Shown here: positions 1-9,980 of the stretch, piece after piece
Position numbering within the stretch: position 1 is the stretch's first letter
Layout: the number at the start of each line of letters is the position of its first letter
Origin: Peromyscus leucopus
Lineage: Eukaryota; Chordata; Mammalia; Rodentia; Cricetidae
Direction: 5' to 3'
Assembly (NCBI RefSeq): GCF_004664715.2
Contig: NC_051069.1
Span: forward strand, 3,092,501 to 3,156,500
DNA length: 64,000 bases
Notes under the pieces: generated by a model
Told to the model about the DNA's origin: nothing
Seen by the model: only the letters and a program-made list of their open reading frames with translations
Database searches by the model: none
Program-made: the position numbers and the translations under genes

Positions 1-368
1 TGCCTCTGGGCTTTTACCTTTCTCTATTTCTGTATACCTTTCTTTACTTCTTACTCCGTGACTTGTGTAGCTGGGTGGCTGGCCCCTGGAGTCCTCCTCC
101 TTCTCTCACTCCTAGATCTCCTATTTCTCTTTTTTCCTTATATTTATTCTCTCTGCCTGACAGCCCCACCTATCCTTTCTCCTGCCTTGCTATTGACCAT
201 TCAGCTCTTTATTAGACCATTAGGTGTTTTAGACAGGCACAGTAACACAGCTTCACAGAGTTAAACAAATCCAACAAACATAAAAGAATGCAACATATCT
301 TTGCATATTAAACAAATGTTCCAGAGCACAAAAAAATGTAACACATCTTTAACTAATATCCCACAACA
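1..368 (-). mobile_element. mys-like ERV LTR, partial at window edge
   Basis: Read on the minus strand this matches the two LTRs at 37527 and 40173: start TGTTGTGGGAT at 368, then the shared segments around 'TTTGTTTAACTCTGTGAAGC', 'TCTAATAAAGAGCTGAATGG' and a purine-rich block. The 3' end of the LTR is cut off by the window. Sequence right of 368 is only weakly purine-rich on the LTR strand, so I cannot tell a solo/5' LTR from a 3' LTR. Confidence 0.75.
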
Positions 369-819
369 AGCTTCCTTTTCAGCAGCCCATATATTCACAG
401 CCATTCCTTTAAAAGGACTAATGCATTTAAGAAAGTAGATGGAATGACAGAGAATGTTGGTACAGAATTCCAACGTGTGTTTCTTTCTAAGATTTAAATA
501 CAAATTTCAGACTCAATGCATCCAGAATTGAAATGGAGATTTTAATGAATTGATCATCATAATATTTAGATGTAGCTAAAGAGAAGCCTAGAGAAGCAGA
601 AAAACCATCCACAAAAATAACATATCAGAATACAGATTAAAGGCCAAAGTTAGCAAAAAATCAAAACTATTGTATATGTGCAATAATTTTACAGGTGAAA
701 CTATAAAACTATTAAAAGACAGAGAAAGATTAAAAAATTAAAAATAGTAAATGGATATGGGGGAAAATTTACTATCACAAATATATCACTTTTTGCAAAT
801 TTCTTTAACCTCAAAGTCC
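369..819. other. AT-rich stretch, no gene; possible old L1 debris
   Basis: No SINE or LTR is recognisable. Parts near 690-720 (GAAACTATAAAACTATTAAAAG) resemble a common L1 ORF2 segment, but the order relative to the L1 piece at 890 is not collinear, so the call stays weak. Confidence 0.3.
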
Positions 820-905
820 CAACAAATGTGTCTATATGTATGTGTGCATGTCTGTCTGTCTGTATGTGAATGTCTATATGTGTGCATATGTGTATGTTTG
901 TGTGA
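820..905. repeat. Degenerate TG/TGTC-rich simple repeat
   Basis: Imperfect TATG, TGTC and TGTG units run through this stretch, including three consecutive GTCT units near 850. Confidence 0.7.
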
Positions 906-1250
906 TCTGAGACACTGACACCAGCTCACATGGACGTGAGAACTATGAATCAGCTAAAACAATCTCAAAGAGGGGAGACTGGGTAATTCACCTTCCTAGT
1001 TTTGAAAACTTATTAGAGGCTTGGAGGACTTCTGCAATTCTGTAATAAATAAAATTATGATGTGGCTCAGGGAAAAATAAATACTGCAATAAAACACAAT
1101 CGATACATAGATGAGAACCCAGAGGTGTAGAGACAGATTAGATGGCTAGAATACCCAGCCGACCACATGGGAGACACAATATTTGTTTATATCGTAAGTT
1201 GTATTAAGCACAAAATTAAGTTCATTAAAAACTAAATATAAAAAACAAAC
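906..1250 (+). mobile_element. Old L1 ORF2 fragment
   Basis: The order of words matches the eutherian L1 ORF2 segment: AGCTAAAACAATCT, GGAGGACTTCTGCAATTC, a degenerate 'acagtaatcaaaacag' region, then GATACATAGATGAGAACCCAGAG. It is heavily diverged and has stops, so it is an ancient fragment. Confidence 0.5.
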
Positions 1251-1253
1251 TTC

Positions 1254-1398
1254 CAAGCCAGGCATAGTGGCTCATGCCTTTAATCCCAGCACTTGGAGGC
1301 AGAGGCAGGGGGATCTCTGTGAGTTCGAGGCCAGCCTGGTCTACAGAGCGAGTTTCAGGACAGCCGGAGCTACATACTAAGATCCTGTCTTGAAGACA
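1254..1398 (+). mobile_element. B1 SINE
   Basis: It shows the Pol III A-box region (AGCCAGGCATAGTGGCTCA), then CTTTAATCCCAGCACTTGG and GAGTTCGAGGCCAGCCTGG (B-box region), and ends in a purine-rich tail that has grown into the adjacent microsatellite. Confidence 0.93.
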
Positions 1399-1459
1399 AA
1401 GAAAAAAAAGAAGAAAAGAAAGAAAGAAAGGAAGGAAGGGAGGGAGGGAGGGAGGGAGG

Positions 1460-1552
<93 letters not shown>
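1399..1552 (+). repeat. GAAA/GGGA/GA purine microsatellite in a B1 tail
   Basis: About 150 bp is almost pure purine on the plus strand: GAAA units, then GGGA, then GA, then about 13 GAAA units. It starts at the A-tail of the B1 and probably grew from it. Confidence 0.95.
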
Positions 1553-1775
1553 TTTCCAGATTTTAGGGAAAAAGAAACATGTAGGAAAAAAGCTATTTTT
1601 AGGATCTAAAGATATAGCAGGAACTATGTTTTTAAAATACAAGGAAATGAATTATATTGACAGAGACTGAGTATGGCAAAACCTCCATTTAGTAGAAATA
1701 TCAGCAAAATTAAAAGACATAGCCAGTGTGAGGAGGAAATTCTTAAAGGCACAGCACTGATATAAAATGAGTACA
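1553..1775. other. No gene seen; possible L1 remnant
   Basis: AT-rich sequence with a weak resemblance to L1 ORF2 (around 1705-1760). Nothing else is recognisable. Confidence 0.3.
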
Positions 1776-1830
1776 CAGGGCTGGGGGTGTAGCTCAGTGG
1801 TAGAGTCCTTGCCAGCTTGGGCAAGACAGT
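1776..1830 (+). mobile_element. ID-type SINE (tRNA-Ala derived), short
   Basis: GGGGGTGTAGCTCAGTGGTAGAG is the tRNA-like A-box start of rodent ID/B4 elements. The B-box half is missing, so this copy is truncated. Confidence 0.75.
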
Positions 1831-1949
1831 TAAAAACTAGAAATGAACACCATGAAGAAAAATGAGTGTGAAAACTGGCACAGGTGAGCAGAAGCTAAGT
1901 TTGAGTTATGGCCTCTTTACATTTTTTTTTTTTTTTAAAGAAAATGTAT

Positions 1950-2046
1950 GAAGGGCTAGGGCTGCAGACCATCAGCAGAGTGCTTGCCTGGTATGTACAG
2001 AACCCTGGGTCTGAATCCCAGCACTGCAGAAAGGGGGGGGGGGGGG
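1950..2046 (+). mobile_element. ID-type SINE with poly-G run
   Basis: AGAGTGCTTGCCTGG and ACCCTGGGTCTGAATCCCAGCACTG mark the ID body. A 15-16 nt G run follows at about 2032-2046 in place of the usual A tail. Confidence 0.65.
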
Positions 2047-2239
2047 AAGCACCTGAAATGGCAGTAGTTGGGATAACATCTGCCTCGTTCTGTAAAGCTG
2101 GACTCTGATCTATTTTTATGAAAGAGATGCAATTAAGCTGAGATCCCAAGTTGGAGAACTTTGCACATTATAAAACAGTAAGACACGTTGTACAATTCAC
2201 AGACTGGAAGTCTGCATTTGAATACCAGGACTGAGAACA

Positions 2240-2370
2240 TCAGTACTATTTCCTAACATTACTGAATGCTCAGTACCCATCGGGCACCTTCCTTGGTTTT
2301 ATCTCCTTAAAAAACTCCCTGTAAAGGTTCAATCAAGGCATTATTACCATTTTGCATAGAAGATTAAATA
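2240..2370 (-). mobile_element. Possible MIR fragment
   Basis: ACTGAATGCTCAGTACCCATCGGGCACCTT and the later ATTACCATTTTGCATAGAAGA follow the order of a minus-strand MIR core. It is highly diverged and abuts the B1 fragment at 2375. Confidence 0.35.
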
Positions 2371-2374
2371 TGTG

Positions 2375-2463
2375 ACTTTTGGAGACAGATCTTACTATGT
2401 AGCCCTGACTGGTCCAGAACTTGCTGTGCTGACCAGGCTGGCCTTGAACTCAGAGATATGCCT
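2375..2463 (-). mobile_element. B1 fragment
   Basis: GAGACAGATCTTACTATGTAGCC and CAGGCTGGCCTTGAACTC are the complement of the B1 3' half and B-box region. The promoter-proximal half is absent. Confidence 0.75.
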
Positions 2464-2524
2464 ATCACATATTTAAATAGGTCAGTTGCCTTTCTCAGTT
2501 CACTGAAATATCTAATTCATTAAT

Positions 2525-2735
2525 TGAGATGAAGTCTCACATAGTCCACACTGGCATCAACTTACTACATAATGGAGGACAGTATCACATTTCTCATTCT
2601 TCTCCCTCCACCCCTCGAGTGCTGGGATTTCAGGCCTGGACCATCATCCCAGGTTTCATGCAGCTCTGGGAACTGAACCAGGGCCTCACGCATGCTAGGC
2701 AAATACTCTACAAACTGAATCACATCCTCAGGCCC
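2525..2735 (-). mobile_element. B4 SINE (B1 + ID composite)
   Basis: A degenerate minus-strand B1 part with CGAGTGCTGGGATTTCAGG is followed directly by the ID part (GGAACTGAACCAGGGCCTCA, CATGCTAGGCAAATACTC). This is the B4 order on the minus strand. Confidence 0.75.
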
Positions 2736-2944
2736 TATGCAGGACCCATGTAGATAAATTTGGAAGAAAAACAAAAAAATCCAGGCCAGATTCATGGTAG
2801 ACCATGCTGCTTCTCTCTGAAAGAATCACCACCTCCGTGTGCGAGCAAGGTGGTAGCCAGGACTTTTGGTGAAGCAGAAAGAAAGTCGATGGAAATTTCC
2901 TGCTGGACTGCATGGGGAGTGCTCGATGCCCCCGCCACAGGCTC

Positions 2945-3712
2945 CTGATGATAGAACTTTACTTGCTGAACATGAAGATAATTTCAGCACCCTACAATTA
3001 TGTGCCTAATTAAAATTAAGAAATTAGAACACAGTTAAAAGGAATAATATTTTGCTCACAGCTAATTTCATTAAAGTATTAATGAATGGGGCTCTTTTTA
3101 TGGCCAGAGGGCAACCACTTTCTGCAGAGTACTTCCAGGCGAGCTAATTTATTCATGCATGTGAAACAGTCCAATGAGAAATGAGGGAGCCGACAACTGC
3201 TGGTCCTAATTAAAATATTTAAAACATCATGTCTATTTTCTTCCATCTAGCCAAATACGTAAGCGGGAGCCAGCGTGGTGCCAATTAGCATGGAGAAAGC
3301 AAACACAAACACCCACGGTTTCTGATTAAAATGCACATTATTGCACCATGCAATATATTGTTCTGCACATATATGTAAATGTTTAATTAACCTGCATCTA
3401 AATCTCAGTCACATTCAAAAATCGATACTTTAATTCCCAAACAAGTGGCAGTCTGTGTAGGGAGACACTGACTTATTTATCACAGTCCTTTATTCAAACC
3501 TAATTTGAAGCTGCGTGTTGAAGCATCTCTTAAGGGAAAGAGTGTGAGGAGAGCTGGCTTGGCGGACTCCTTCAGACCACAGCGAGATTGTTAGTCGCCA
3601 AAGACTTGCGAGAGGAACGAGGTTAGCCTCAGGTGATATGAAATTTTTCATGAATAATGCAGGGAGAAGTCTGGACCCAAAACCGTTTGTCAGCCTGGAC
3701 ATCATCAACAGT
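2945..3712. promoter_or_regulatory. Candidate conserved non-coding element / enhancer
   Basis: About 770 bp free of any recognisable repeat in an otherwise repeat-dense area. It is AT-rich with many homeodomain/POU-like words (CCTAATTAAAATTAAG, CAGCTAATTTCATTA, ATTAATGAATG, CCAATTAGCATGG, TTTAATTAACC) and an ATTCATGCATGTG palindromic core. This composition is typical of vertebrate conserved non-coding elements near developmental genes. Conservation itself is not visible from one sequence. Confidence 0.45.
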
Positions 3713-3714
3713 AA

Positions 3715-3715
<1 letters not shown>

Positions 3716-3761
<46 letters not shown>
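3716..3761. repeat. (CA)n microsatellite
   Basis: About 22 uninterrupted CA units. Confidence 0.97.
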
Positions 3762-3762
<1 letters not shown>

Positions 3763-3964
3763 CACATACAAACTTCCCTTTGTTAAACTAGAGATCCATA
3801 TGTCAAGCCAACTGAGACCTCCTCGCGGTGGGACCATGATGGAGGGAAATGCTGGGAACCCTGAGAAGTCAGAGCTTCGAGAGCATCACAATATTCATGT
3901 AGAAGCCTCTCCATATGTCAAAAGCCACGCTACCCTGAGAGTTAGCATCCTCACTGTTTCTGTC

Positions 3965-4080
3965 CCCAAGTGTTTGTACATTGGTTATTTTTAACTTCAC
4001 AATCCCGTGAAGCAAGGTGGTGAAGTGACAGGGGATGACCCAGAACTTGAACCCACTTCCATCAGCTCCAGAATCATTCC
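3965..4080 (-). mobile_element. Possible MIR fragment
   Basis: ACTTCACAATCCCGTGAAGCAAGGTGGTGAAG and GACCCAGAACTTGAACCCACTTCC follow the MIR minus-strand order (3' region, then 'gaacccag' near the B box). Diverged. Confidence 0.45.
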
Positions 4081-4144
4081 AACTAACCTCCTGATTAAAA
4101 CAGAGATTAACTTCCCGCTTACGTAGAACAATGACAACAAGTTT

Positions 4145-4352
4145 GTTTTTAAAGACAGGTCTCAAGTATCCCAGGCTGGTTAACCTCACTATGTAGCTGA
4201 GAACGACCTTTTGATCCTCCTGCCTCCACTTCCCAAGTGCTAAAATCACAGATGTGCACCACCACACTTTGTTACTGCTGTGCTGGGGACTGAACCCAGG
4301 ACTTCGTGCACACCAGGCCAGCGCTCTTTCCACAGAGCTACATCCCTACCTG
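4145..4352 (-). mobile_element. B4 SINE
   Basis: The minus-strand B1 portion (AAAGACAGGTCTCAAGTATCCCAGGCTGG, CCAAGTGCTAAAATCACAG) is followed by the ID portion (TGCTGGGGACTGAACCCAGGA, CACAGAGCTACATCCC). Confidence 0.88.
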
Positions 4353-4892
4353 AACACAATAAATTCTTAAGAAAACTACTTGCTGACCCATTTATCAATT
4401 AAAATGATTTCTTCTTAGCCTTTTGAGCATTTTTTTTTTTTGCAAAGTAGGTGGGATAAGAATAGACTGTACAGGATGTTCTCTTTGTACGTTTTCTTCT
4501 GATCGATATCAATGTTCTGATGAAGACTAATAGCAAACCTCATACATACTTGACCTTGACCTCCACTCAGGTCTCTTTCCACAGCCATGGTCCCTGACAG
4601 TCAACTTTGATGACAGTACAGGAAAAGTTAAAAGTCCAAACAGGGGTGAGAGTGTTCCTGCCACTGCCAGCAAGAACCCAGGGTGGAAAGGCCAGGAGCC
4701 GGGGGCACCACACAGACCTGAAATCAGAAAGGGAGACCTTCAGGAAGGAGACTTGTCTTCCAGTGACCACAGGCATTAGGTTTTCTTCTCCAGCCCTCCT
4801 TACCTGGGAAGGTCATCCCTGTATCCCAGAACTGCTCCTGAACGAGGGAGAGCCAATGAATGAGCCAGTATAACAGGACTTGGGTCATACTG
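4353..4892. other. No gene or clear repeat seen
   Basis: Mixed unique-looking sequence with a short T run at 4431-4441. Short open frames here have no recognisable domain or codon signature. Confidence 0.5.
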
Positions 4893-4983
4893 TACTCTCT
4901 CTCTGTTTCTCTGTCTCTCTCTGCCTGTCTGCCTGTCTCTGTCTCTCTGTCTCTCTCTGTCTCTCTGTCTCTGTCTCTGTCTC

Positions 4984-5041
<58 letters not shown>

Positions 5042-5063
5042 GGGGTGGGTAGGTGGGTGGGTT

Positions 5064-5110
<47 letters not shown>

Positions 5111-5128
5111 TGTGTGTGTGTGTGTGTA
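4893..5128. repeat. Compound TCTC/TGTC/(GT)n microsatellite
   Basis: A TCTCTG-type block (about 4893-4985) passes into (GT)n at 4987-5038, a GGGTGGGTAG spacer at 5040-5063, and a second (GT)n to about 5127. It is open in several frames only because of its composition. Confidence 0.96.
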
Positions 5129-5307
5129 GGACCCAGAGATCAACCCTGGGTGGCATTTCTTAAGAGCATCCACCTTGCTTTTGAGACACTGTCTTTTCAC
5201 AGGCCTGGGCTCACTGACTAGAACAGACTGCCTGGACAGTGAACTATGGAATCTGCCTGTCTCCACCACTCCAATGTTGGAGTGGCAAGAATGTGCCACC
5301 TTGCCAT

Positions 5308-5528
5308 AGTCTTGATTTGATTTTTAATGTGTATGGGCATCTTGACTGCATGTATATTTGAGCACCGTGTGCAAGCCTGGTGCCAATGAAGACCAGAAGA
5401 GGGCATTGGATCCCCCGGGACTGGAGTTACAGGCAGTTGTGAGCTGTCATGTGGGTGCTGGGAATCGAACCAGGATCCTCTGAAAGAGCAGCCAGAGCTC
5501 TTACCACTGAGCCACCTCTCCAGCCTCC
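5308..5528 (-). mobile_element. B2 SINE (B2/B3 group)
   Basis: The minus-strand B2 order is intact: AT-rich tail, AGACCAGAAGAGGGCATTGGATC, ACTGGAGTTACAGGC, GTGGGTGCTGGGAATCGAACC, and the tRNA-like end TGAGCCACCTCTCCAGCC at 5528. Confidence 0.95.
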
Positions 5529-5674
5529 CCCTCCACTGTATTCTTATGGCTCTATTGTTTATTTCTGCCACTAGGTTGAGCCTCATTGCTTGGTAATGTT
5601 AAGTGTCTGTTCATTCTGTTTGTCCGGAGTGGTGCTCAGCTAATGTTGGATGGTGATGTTGATCACATGATACT

Positions 5675-5820
5675 TAATATCCACTATGTGTTAGACACAA
5701 GGATATGCATGGAACACTGACTATTTCATACTCACAACAACTACAAAAGATCAACACTACTACTGTTGGACCACAATGAGAAACTAAATGTGAAAGTGAC
5801 TAGTTTTGGAACCCAGTGTG
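5675..5820 (-). mobile_element. MIR fragment
   Basis: TCCACTATGTGTTAGACAC, CATACTCACAACAACTAC, ACAATGAGAAACTAAATG and GAACCCAGTGTGAC occur in minus-strand MIR order. This is an ancient, mammal-wide SINE. Confidence 0.6.
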
Positions 5821-5987
5821 ACAAACTAATAAATTAGAAAGAAAAGACACAGTGCTGTGGTCAAAGCTAAGCCCAGGCCCTAAGTACTATTCTCTTACAA
5901 AGCTGTAAAATGAGGGTGGTAGTGTTCTCAGGGAGTAAGGCAAATGCCACAGGTAGACAAACATATAAAAACACACTGGACAGGTGC

Positions 5988-6151
5988 TGGAGAGATGGCT
6001 CTGTGTTTGAGAACATTTACTGCTCTTCCAGAGAACCTGAGATCAATTGATTCCCAGCACCCACATCAGGAGGATCACAACCCCCCGTAACTCCAGTTCT
6101 GGGGGATCCAACTCATCCAGCTTCTGTGGGTGGGTACCTGCACTCATGTAT

Positions 6152-6202
<51 letters not shown>
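5988..6202 (+). mobile_element. B2 SINE ending in (CA)n
   Basis: GTGCTGGAGAGATGGCTCTGT, TTACTGCTCTTCCAGAG and TTGATTCCCAGCACCCAC mark the body. The tail has become (CA)n at 6151-6202. Confidence 0.93.
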
Positions 6203-6206
<4 letters not shown>

Positions 6207-6690
6207 GTATCCACCGAGAGGCAAGAAGTCCAAGTTCCAAGAAGAAATTTGATTTTGATGACTGTTTTAACAAGCATTGGAGGATGACACCAAACCAGCT
6301 CTCAGAAGCCAGAGAGCATCCCAGGTGAGAATGCAGAGACATCCAACACTCAACTCTCAAGGATGTCGATCTGAGTCATTGTATCTACAAGAAATGTAGA
6401 CTCTCACATCTATTGGAAGGATGAGCAGGAAGAAGAGAAAGCAAGAAGAAGGTGCATCCCTGGGGTCAACAGCCTCTTTGCTCTCATTTGTAAGCGTATG
6501 TACACCCAGAAAGACTGGCTCAGACAAAGTGTGGATGTATATAGTCACAAGATGGAGTGATGAGAGGCAGCAAATTGATTCTGGTCCTCTCTCACATGCC
6601 CACTTGGAGTCACTGTCTGATTCGTCAGTAGAGTCAGCATGGGCTCCTGCAACTTGTTAGTGAAGGAGAGCTGTGGGCATGTGGGTCACA
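6203..6690. other. No gene or clear repeat seen
   Basis: Unique-looking sequence. A short open frame around 6421-6660 shows no domain or other sign of coding. Confidence 0.45.
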
Positions 6691-7014
6691 CATCAGTTTG
6701 CACACGTGTATACAGGTGCATATGCACATATGTGAGGATGCATGTGGAGGTCAGAGGTCCACAGTGGGTGTCCGCCTACATGGCTCTCCATTTTATTTTT
6801 TGAGGTAGGCCTTTACTTAACCTGGGGTTCACCAATTCAGCTATCCTGGCTAGGGCTATTGAGCCCTAAGGATTCTCCGGTCTCTCTCCAGCACTGGGAG
6901 GTACAGGTGTAAGCGGCCACACCCAGCTTTTTACATGGGCTCCAGGAATCTGAACTCAGTTCCTCTTGCTCGCACAAGCACGTGACTGAGGCCCTGAGGC
7001 CCTCTCTAGCCCCT
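6690..7014 (-). mobile_element. B4A-type composite SINE
   Basis: A TG-rich start, GGAGGTCAGAGGTCCACAGTGG, CTCTCCATTTTATTTTTTGAGG, TACAGGTGTAAGCGGCCACACC and ATCTGAACTCAGTTCCTC follow the minus-strand B4A order (B1-like block, then tRNA-like block). Confidence 0.8.
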
Positions 7015-7394
7015 CTGTCTTTGTGGTGGCTGTTGAACCCTCGCACAGGCTGTGCATGCATGCTGCCACTAAGATATGTCCCAGCGCCAAATTATCTTCT
7101 CAAAGACAAAGTGTCCTGCACACCTGTGGGGTGTTGATTTCAGCCCCTGTAGTAGGAAATGGCAGGGTTTTTATTCCCCTATTACTGAGATCCCTTCAAA
7201 GAAGTGGCTAATATTCCTTTATTTTTATCCCTTATATCTGCCTTCTATTCAATTTCTCGGTTTCTTAAGTCTGATATAGTATATAAATAATCTAATTATA
7301 AATACATTTTCTTATAATACACCAACATGTAAGTTAGGATTTCAGACATTTGATATAGTCAGAGCCAGCATGAAACAACTTTATATTTCAAAAG
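7015..7394. other. No gene or clear repeat seen
   Basis: Becomes AT-rich after 7180. Nothing recognisable. Confidence 0.4.
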
Positions 7395-7784
7395 ATTTTT
7401 TTACATTGTTCAGAAAGTTTTTTTCCTTTTATTGAAAACAGATTTTTTTCTCTATAATATTTCTTGATTGTAATTCCTCTTCCCTCTACCCCTCCCAGTT
7501 CCTCCCTACCTCTCTTCCCATCCAGGTCCACCCCTCTTCCATCTCTCATTAGAAAACAAACAGGCTTTTAAGGGATAATGATAAAATATAGTAAGAACAA
7601 AAACTAATGTATCGGACTAGACAAAACAAACAAACAGAAAGAAAAGAGCTCAAGAAAAGGCACAAAAAGAAAAAAAAAAAAACATATAGACCCAGAGACC
7701 CACTCGTTCACACACTCAGGGATCCCATAAAGACACAATATTGGAAGCTAAAATATATATGCAAAGACTTATAGGATAAAAAGA

Positions 7785-7830
<46 letters not shown>

Positions 7831-8385
7831 AAAGTTAAAGATAAGAAAAGATAAAATAAAACAAAGCCCTGGCATGACATTATGGAACAAAGGACCTCCA
7901 AAGATGCCCGTGAACTTGTCTCCTGGTAGCCGTCTACAGACGTACCATGTGGGCTACCCTTGAGAGTAGGTTTTTTTCCCCCAGTGGGACTCTCTTGTAG
8001 AAAACTACATTTTCATTTTTCAAGTGGTATCAAATGGAGATTGCTTCTGGTCTAGGGTTGGGGGCTTGTATCTTGCCTCTCCTTTCAGCTCTGGGACCCC
8101 AAAAGATTTGTTTTCCATTCTCTTTCCCTATGCAAGTTAGACGTCTGAAGTTTTCGTCTTCAAGAAAGAAAAAAAAAAAAAAAGGTACAAAAAGCAACAA
8201 AACAGGTCTCCAAGACAAAGCCTGTTTTTTTTTTTATGCATCTTTAGTCCTACAAACAACTGTCGTCCGGAACTGGAGTCGCCATTCTAAATATAAGCCT
8301 ACTGTTTTCCCAGTATGCAGATGGGCTGTTGTCATAGAGCCCCACAGTAATGAACAACTCCTCAATATTTAATAAGGCTGGCATT
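7395..8385 (-). mobile_element. L1 3' UTR region (old rodent L1, Lx-like)
   Basis: Recognisable minus-strand L1 3' UTR words in order: the CCCTCTACCCCTCCCAGTTCC pyrimidine tract, AGACCCAGAGACCCACTCGTTC, CACTCAGGGATCCCATAAAG, CATTTTCATTTTTCAAGTGG and CTCCTTTCAGCTCTGGGACCCC. No ORF2 is kept. It carries a (TA)n at 7787-7827 and an A run at 8167-8182. Confidence 0.7.
7787..7827. repeat. (TA)n microsatellite
   Basis: About 20 TA units inside the L1 remnant. Confidence 0.95.
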
Positions 8386-8734
8386 CCTGTCCCCAGGCAG
8401 AGAGCTCAGACAGTTGGTAGCCAGTTACTAACTGACCATTAAAATACAGATTCTTTCTTTAAAACGTACTTCCCAAACAGGTTGCCTCACCTGCACTGGA
8501 GCCTGAGTGCCAGCCTCTGCAGGGAGGTGGCCTGAGGAGACTATGCAGGAGCAGTCAGCCAGCTGGCTTAATAGGCAAACCTGGTTTCCACACAATCCAG
8601 TTTTGTGTCAGGGCATTAAAAATCAAGGAGCAAAGCGCTTCTCTCTGTTGTGCCCTTAGCACCAAAAAGTGCCAGACATGTAGAAGGGAGGGGACTAAGC
8701 CATGGGGTTCTGCAAATTCAGATGGCATCTGTGG
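8386..8734. other. No gene or clear repeat seen
   Basis: Unique-looking, GC-moderate sequence without a recognised family. Confidence 0.4.
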
Positions 8735-8945
8735 ACTGGGGTTGTGGTGAGCTGGTAGAATGCTTTCCTGCATGCCCAGGACCCTGAGCTGGCTCCCCAG
8801 GACCACCTATCCTGGACGTGGTGGTCCATACCTGCAATCTCAGCACTGAGGATGGGGAAGCAGGACGATGAGAAGTTCAAGGTCATCCTGGGCGTCATAG
8901 CAAGTTCAAGGCAGTCTGGGATACACCAGGCCTTTTCTCAAATAA
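8735..8945 (+). mobile_element. B4 SINE
   Basis: An ID-like start (GGTTGTGGTGAGCTGGTAGAATGC) passes into a B1-like part (GACGTGGTGGTCCATACCTGCAATCTCAGCACTG, AAGTTCAAGGTCATCCTGGG). Confidence 0.8.
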
Positions 8946-9087
8946 GCAGTTAGAGAAGTGTTCTGTTTTCGGAATTGTGTGTTTCCCTTCTGATTATGTG
9001 TGTTCCCATGGGAGTGTTTGGAGCTGTCTTCTGGGTAGTTTGTGAAGATAAATACACTGTAAGAATAACTCTCAATAACCGGACCAA

Positions 9088-9388
9088 GTTCTCATTGATT
9101 CAGAACAGTAATATTGGAGCATTTTAGACTTTAGTGGTTGTTTATTTTTTAATTCAAGGAACAAAAGAAAAAAAGCTGGTGCTAATGGTACTGCATGGAA
9201 ATCGAGGGAATCATTAATACAATTAGATCGTTTCTCTCAACAGCAAAGGCTAGCATAACGAGTTCTCCTTGTTCTCATTAGCCATTTAGAAAAAATGTTT
9301 GGCTATAACTATAATTCCAGGTTAATACAAATTTCCCAGGATCTCATTAAGCATACAGTTTTAAAATTATTTTTTAATTAAAAGGTTT
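9088..9388. promoter_or_regulatory. Candidate conserved non-coding element
   Basis: A 300-bp repeat-free block rich in homeodomain-like words (GAATCATTAATACAATTAG, CTCATTAGCCATTTAG, AGGTTAATAC, CTCATTAAGC). It sits between a B4 and a B2/B3 SINE. Regulatory function is inferred from composition only. Confidence 0.35.
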
Positions 9389-9389
9389 T

Positions 9390-9573
9390 AAGATTCTATT
9401 TATTTATTCATGGGGTGCGTGGCATGCATGTGCTGTTGCAAGTGTGCAGAGGTCAGAGAACAACGTAAGGGATTGTTACGTTCCACCTCTCCTTCCACCA
9501 TGGGGGTCCTAGGACGAACTCAAGTCCTCAGCTTGCCAGCAAGTGCCTTTACCTGGCCATCTCACTAGTCCCA
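9390..9573 (-). mobile_element. B3-type SINE
   Basis: TTTATTTATTCATGGGG tail, GTGTGCAGAGGTCAGAGAACAAC, CACCATGGGGGTCCTAGGA, then GCAAGTGCCTTTACCTGGCCATCTCACTAG: the order of a minus-strand B3-group element. Confidence 0.75.
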
Positions 9574-9788
9574 GTTTCTAGACTCCCGAGCAGGCTTCCC
9601 ACAACTTTTGCCGCCATCCCCTCACAAGACATACTTGCTTTTTTTTCTCTCTCTTTTGACAACAGTAGAAAGTCTTGCATTGGGGTACAGGGGCTGCCTT
9701 TCTCAAGAAAACAGCAGAAAATGAACCCTGACTTCAACTTTTAAGTAGGAGTTCCAAGCCGTGTGGAAGCTGTTTTTAATTTTTTAAA

Positions 9789-9829
9789 AAGATTATTTTA
9801 TTTATTTATTTATCTATTTATTTATTTAG
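9789..9829. repeat. (TTTA)n microsatellite
   Basis: About ten TTTA/TCTA units, immediately left of the B1 at 9830, in the A-rich tail context of the two nested SINEs. Confidence 0.9.
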
Positions 9830-9979
9830 TTTGGTTTTTCGAGACAGGGTTTCTCTGTGCAGCTTTGCGCCTTTCCTGGAACTCACTTGGTAGCCCAGGC
9901 TGGCCTCGAACCCACAGAGATCTGCCTGACTCTGCCTCCCGAGTGCTGGGATTAAAGGCATGCGCCACCACTGCCCGGC
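9830..9979 (-). mobile_element. B1 SINE nested in the tail of a B2
   Basis: A complete minus-strand B1 with the cricetid-type 3' half (GCAGCTTTGCGCCTTTCCTGG). The segment AAGATTATTTTATTT lies on both sides (9789 and 9981), consistent with a target-site duplication inside the tail of the B2 that ends at 11015. Confidence 0.93.
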
Positions 9980-9980
9980 T

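Noticed and set aside
1776..1830. Possible tRNA gene from the GTAGCTCAGTGGTAGAG motif (also at 18444, 60812)
   Set aside because: The acceptor and T arms are missing or decayed; these are tRNA-derived ID/B4 SINEs.
3869..4333. 154-codon minus-strand frame
   Set aside because: It spans MIR- and B4-derived sequence and unique DNA with no domain; SINE-derived frames of this size are common.
4724..5299. 191-codon minus-strand frame rich in His-Thr and Arg-Glu-Asp
   Set aside because: Translation of the GT/TCTC microsatellite and flanks. No domain; the repeat forces the open frame.
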